From: Roseiarcus sp036489975
GTDB lineage: Bacteria > Pseudomonadota > Alphaproteobacteria > Rhizobiales > Beijerinckiaceae
NCBI GenBank assembly: GCA_036489975.1
Contig: DASXES010000095.1
Span: forward strand, 1 to 64,000
Direction: 5' to 3'
Length of the DNA stretch: 64,000 nt
Shown here: piece after piece, positions 61,776 to 64,000 of the stretch
Position numbering within the stretch: position 1 is the stretch's first letter
Layout: each line of letters opens with the position of its first letter
Program-made: the position numbers and the translations under genes
The notes under the pieces: model-generated
Seen by the model: the letters and a program-made list of their open reading frames with translations, nothing else
What the model was told of the DNA's origin: nothing
Database searches by the model: none

Positions 61776-62807
61776 TCACGGCTGGCCGCTTCCTCCAGCG
61801 GAGCCATAGACCTGACCGGTGGCGAAGCTTGCGTCGGCCCTCGCCAGTTGCACGTAGATCGAGCCGAGCTCGGCGGGCTGTCCGGGTCGGCCAAGCGGGG
61901 TCTGGCCGCCGAACTTCTCCAATTTTTCCTGAGTGGCGCCGCCGCTCACCTGCAGCGGCGTCCAGATCGGGCCCGGCGCGACCGCATTGACGCGAATGCC
62001 CTTCGAGGCGAGCTGCTTCGCCAGCGACTTCACGTAATTCATGGTCGCAGCCTTCGTCTGCGCATAGTCGTAAAGATCGGGCGAGGGGTCATAGGCCTGT
62101 TCGGAAGCCGTCCCGATGATCGCGGAGCCTGGGGGCATATGCGGTAGCGCGGCCCTGATGATCCAGAATGGCGCGTAGATGTTGGTCTTCATCGTCGCGT
62201 CGAAATCCTCGGTCGAAATGTCGAGGATGGAGGCGCGTGTCTGCTGGCGCCCTGCGTTGTTCACCAGGATGTCCAGGCCGCCGAGACCGCTGACCGCTTC
62301 CTCGACGAGGCGCTTGCAGAAGGCCTCGTCCCGGATATCGCCGGGAATCGACAAGGCTTTTCCGCCTTCCGCTTTCATGAGCTCGACGACCTCGCGCGCG
62401 TCGGGCTCCTCCTCCGGCAGATGATTGATCGCGACATCCGCACCCTCGCGCGAAAATGCGATCGCAGCGGCCCGGCCCATCCCCGAATCCCCGCCGGTGA
62501 CCAGCGCCTTGCGGCCGACGAGCCGGCCCGACCCGCGGTACGACGTCTCGCCGTGATCCGGACGTGGATCCATCCGGCCGGCGAGCCCCGGCCAGGGCTG
62601 CTCCTGTCGGCGAAACGGCGGCTTGGGATACTTGCTGCGCGGGTCCTGTAGCGCTTCAGGAGCGGCCGCCTGATCCTGCTTGGAGAGGGGCCGGGCCTTG
62701 GAATTTTGGGAATTTTGCGCAAACGCGGGGGCGGCGGCCACAAGGCCGATGCCGCCAGCGCCGACGATGGCGCGGCGGGAATAGGGAAAGCGTTCGTCTG
62801 AAGTCAT
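61776..62807 (-). CDS. SDR-family oxidoreductase with Tat-like signal
   Basis: 343 aa from ATG 62807 (GGAG six bases upstream). N terminus RFPYSRRAIVGAGGIGLVAA then APAFA resembles a twin-arginine signal (SRRAI) with a cleavage site. A linker follows (KARPLSKQDQAAAPEALQDP), then a long-chain variant SDR as in YhxC/GSP39 proteins: VTGGDSGMGRAAAIAFSREG, INHLPEEEPDA, ILVNNAGRQQ, GTASEQAYDPSPDLYDYAQT and K, VNAVAPGPIWTPL. If really exported it would need its cofactor bound before transport. Confidence 0.88.
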   Translation of the reverse strand: MTSDERFPYSRRAIVGAGGIGLVAAAPAFAQNSQNSKARPLSKQDQAAAPEALQDPRSKYPKPPFRRQEQPWPGLAGRMDPRPDHGETSYRGSGRLVGRKALVTGGDSGMGRAAAIAFSREGADVAINHLPEEEPDAREVVELMKAEGGKALSIPGDIRDEAFCKRLVEEAVSGLGGLDILVNNAGRQQTRASILDISTEDFDATMKTNIYAPFWIIRAALPHMPPGSAIIGTASEQAYDPSPDLYDYAQTKAATMNYVKSLAKQLASKGIRVNAVAPGPIWTPLQVSGGATQEKLEKFGGQTPLGRPGQPAELGSIYVQLARADASFATGQVYGSAGGSGQP

Positions 62808-62886
62808 GGCGATCTCCACGATTTTCGGGAGAACGCTCACTTCCCCGCTTTGTTGCGGGAGCGCCGGCTTTGATCAATTGACGGCG

Positions 62887-64000
62887 TTATCCGGATAGCG
62901 CGTCCCCGAGATCGAGCGTGAACAATTCCTGAGACTTGCCGACGCCGCGCAGGGCGAACCGCCCGACGGAGGCGAAGGCGCACACGTGCTCGGCGCAGGA
63001 TTGCGCAAACGCCGCCGAGATTAGGATAGGCCGGTCCACTGACCGGCACATCGCCGCGATCCGGCTTACTTCGTTGACCGCCGGGCCGACAACAGTGAAG
63101 TCGAGGCGGTCCTTGCTGCCGATGTTGCCGTAGAACACCTCGCCGATGTGAAGCCCAAGATACATTTCAGTCGCGGGCAGGTCCTTTTTGAGCCGGCGCG
63201 CATTCAACGCCCGCACCGCCTCACGCGCCCCCCTCGCGGCGTCGAGCGCGGCGGCGCAGGCGCGGCTCCTGTCCTCGGCCGGGAAAATGGCGAGCACGCC
63301 GTCCCCGATCAGCTTGAGCACATCGCCACTGTTTTCATGGATCGACGAGACGACGGCCTCGGCGTAGTCGTTGAGCAGGGGAATGATTTGTTCTGGCGCT
63401 GAGGTCTCGGAGATATGCGTATAATTGCGCAGATCGCTGAACCACAGCACCGTCTCGATCCGGTCGGTCACCCCGCGCTCGATGCGGCCTCGCAGCACCC
63501 GCCGGCCGGCGTCCCGACCGAGATAGGTCTCGACCAGCGTCTCGGCGATGCGGGCGAGCGACGTGGCCTTGATCGCGAGCCCCAGAAACGGCGTGAGCCG
63601 CTTCAGCGCCTGGACTTCCTCGTCGGCGAAACCCTCGCCGTGATCCGTCGTCCAGTAGGAATAGATGCAATCCATTTCGCCGATCACGCCATCCTCGGCG
63701 AACCGGTTGATGATCGCGACATAATCGGTGAACTTCGCTTCGCGAAACTCGGCGAAGGTGGGGAACTCAGCTTCGGTCTCCGCCGTCACGCGCCGGCGTA
63801 ACATCGAATCGCCGCTCGCCAACAGCCGGTAGAGCGGGCTCGCCCGCCAGCGTTCGGCCGCCTCCCCATCGCCGGTGCGCCCGTACTCGGTCAGCGTCGC
63901 TTCCGGCTTTTCCCTTTCCCAGCGGAACGCCCGCCCCTCGTGGATGGGATGGAGCGTGTCGACAAGCAGCATCGCGCGCGCGAGCGGCAGCCCGCCCGCG
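62887..64000 (-). CDS. Class III adenylate/guanylate cyclase (5' end off the window)
   Basis: The stop is at 62887 and the frame is open to the right edge; upstream of the first in-window ATG (63972) it reads AGGLPLARA, so the true start lies beyond base 64000. The N-terminal part (LHPIHEGRAFRWEREKPEAT, then SGDSMLRRRV) resembles the sensory domain of alphaproteobacterial cyclases. Catalytic domain (about the last 190 residues): VLWFSDLRNYTHISE (first metal Asp), KLIGDGVLAIF (second Asp), LGLHIGEVFYGNIGSKDRLD, and TVVGPAVNEVSRIAAM (Asn/Arg transition-state residues). Makes cAMP or another cyclic nucleotide. Confidence 0.9.
   Translation of the reverse strand, partial: AGGLPLARAMLLVDTLHPIHEGRAFRWEREKPEATLTEYGRTGDGEAAERWRASPLYRLLASGDSMLRRRVTAETEAEFPTFAEFREAKFTDYVAIINRFAEDGVIGEMDCIYSYWTTDHGEGFADEEVQALKRLTPFLGLAIKATSLARIAETLVETYLGRDAGRRVLRGRIERGVTDRIETVLWFSDLRNYTHISETSAPEQIIPLLNDYAEAVVSSIHENSGDVLKLIGDGVLAIFPAEDRSRACAAALDAARGAREAVRALNARRLKKDLPATEMYLGLHIGEVFYGNIGSKDRLDFTVVGPAVNEVSRIAAMCRSVDRPILISAAFAQSCAEHVCAFASVGRFALRGVGKSQELFTLDLGDALSG

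Noticed and set aside
62887..64000. Class III cyclase as the Pycsar cyclase for the membrane triplet
   Set aside because: It is 42 kb away, looks like an ordinary alphaproteobacterial sensory cyclase and is not linked; kept only as a remote possibility.

Overview
The window is a GC-rich stretch of chromosome from an alphaproteobacterium, most likely order Hyphomicrobiales (Rhizobiales). The evidence is the gene content and arrangement: a bolA / J-domain / cobS neighbourhood, bdhA next to a patatin, a BMP-type nucleoside transporter next to cdd, DUF29 and PaiB proteins, and ATGA-coupled operons with frequent GTG/TTG starts. The family cannot be fixed from the sequence. I saw no rRNA, tRNA, CRISPR array, transposase or integrase.

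Region by region: (1) 1-5.6 kb, plus strand: a sugar cluster with a Gfo/Idh/MocA oxidoreductase cut by the left edge and a CUT2-type (ribose-like) ABC importer. (2) 5.7-17.3 kb, minus strand: an 11-gene catabolic operon read from the solute-binding protein at 17279 to an esterase at 5730. It encodes a CUT1 ABC importer, three SDR dehydrogenases, a TIM-barrel isomerase, an APH-fold kinase and an enolase paralogue with a changed active site. The substrate is unknown. (3) 17.4-21.1 kb, minus strand: three tandem three-helix membrane proteins resembling the Pycsar transmembrane effector (PycTM/DUF5706), two of them with a duplicated promoter region, followed by a small coiled protein, a cyclic-nucleotide-binding protein and a metallophosphoesterase. 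(4) 21.2-28.6 kb: housekeeping and stress genes (Nudix, L,D-transpeptidase lipoprotein, bolA, J-domain, cobS, DUF29, FMN reductase, ArsR-DUF1801-AHSA1 operon).

(5) 28.6-32.6 kb is an accessory patch. A vapB antitoxin with a frame-disrupted vapC is bracketed by the intact 3' end of an AHSA1 gene and a second, truncated copy of that 3' end. About 2 kb further on, a defence-type AbiTii gene is bracketed in the same way by the 3' end of uvrC and a truncated second copy of it, with 41 identical bases in the two tails. A frameshifted peptidoglycan-binding/papain-like gene and a PEP-CTERM protein lie between. (6) 32.5-43.3 kb: uvrC, a lipoprotein, prs, and a nucleoside uptake operon (BMP protein, ATPase, two permeases, cytidine deaminase, quinone-oxidoreductase-like protein). 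(7) 43.4-49 kb: ohr, paiB, a channel-like membrane protein, DUF1348, ispG, bdhA and a patatin. (8) 49-53.1 kb: an orphan parA with a small membrane protein and a second CUT2 sugar ABC operon. (9) 53.3-64 kb: UvrD-like helicase, a Phd/VapC toxin-antitoxin pair, VIT1-like transporter, GST, a large pseudo-caspase that has lost both catalytic residues, an ABC-2 exporter, a Tat-signal SDR and a class III nucleotidyl cyclase cut by the right edge.

The strongest candidates for undescribed biology are the two 3'-end-duplication cassettes (AbiTii and VapBC), the PycTM-like triplet beside a cyclic-nucleotide sensor and phosphoesterase, the carbohydrate operon with the altered enolase, and the pseudo-caspase. 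All functional statements are read from motifs and context; no database search was run.
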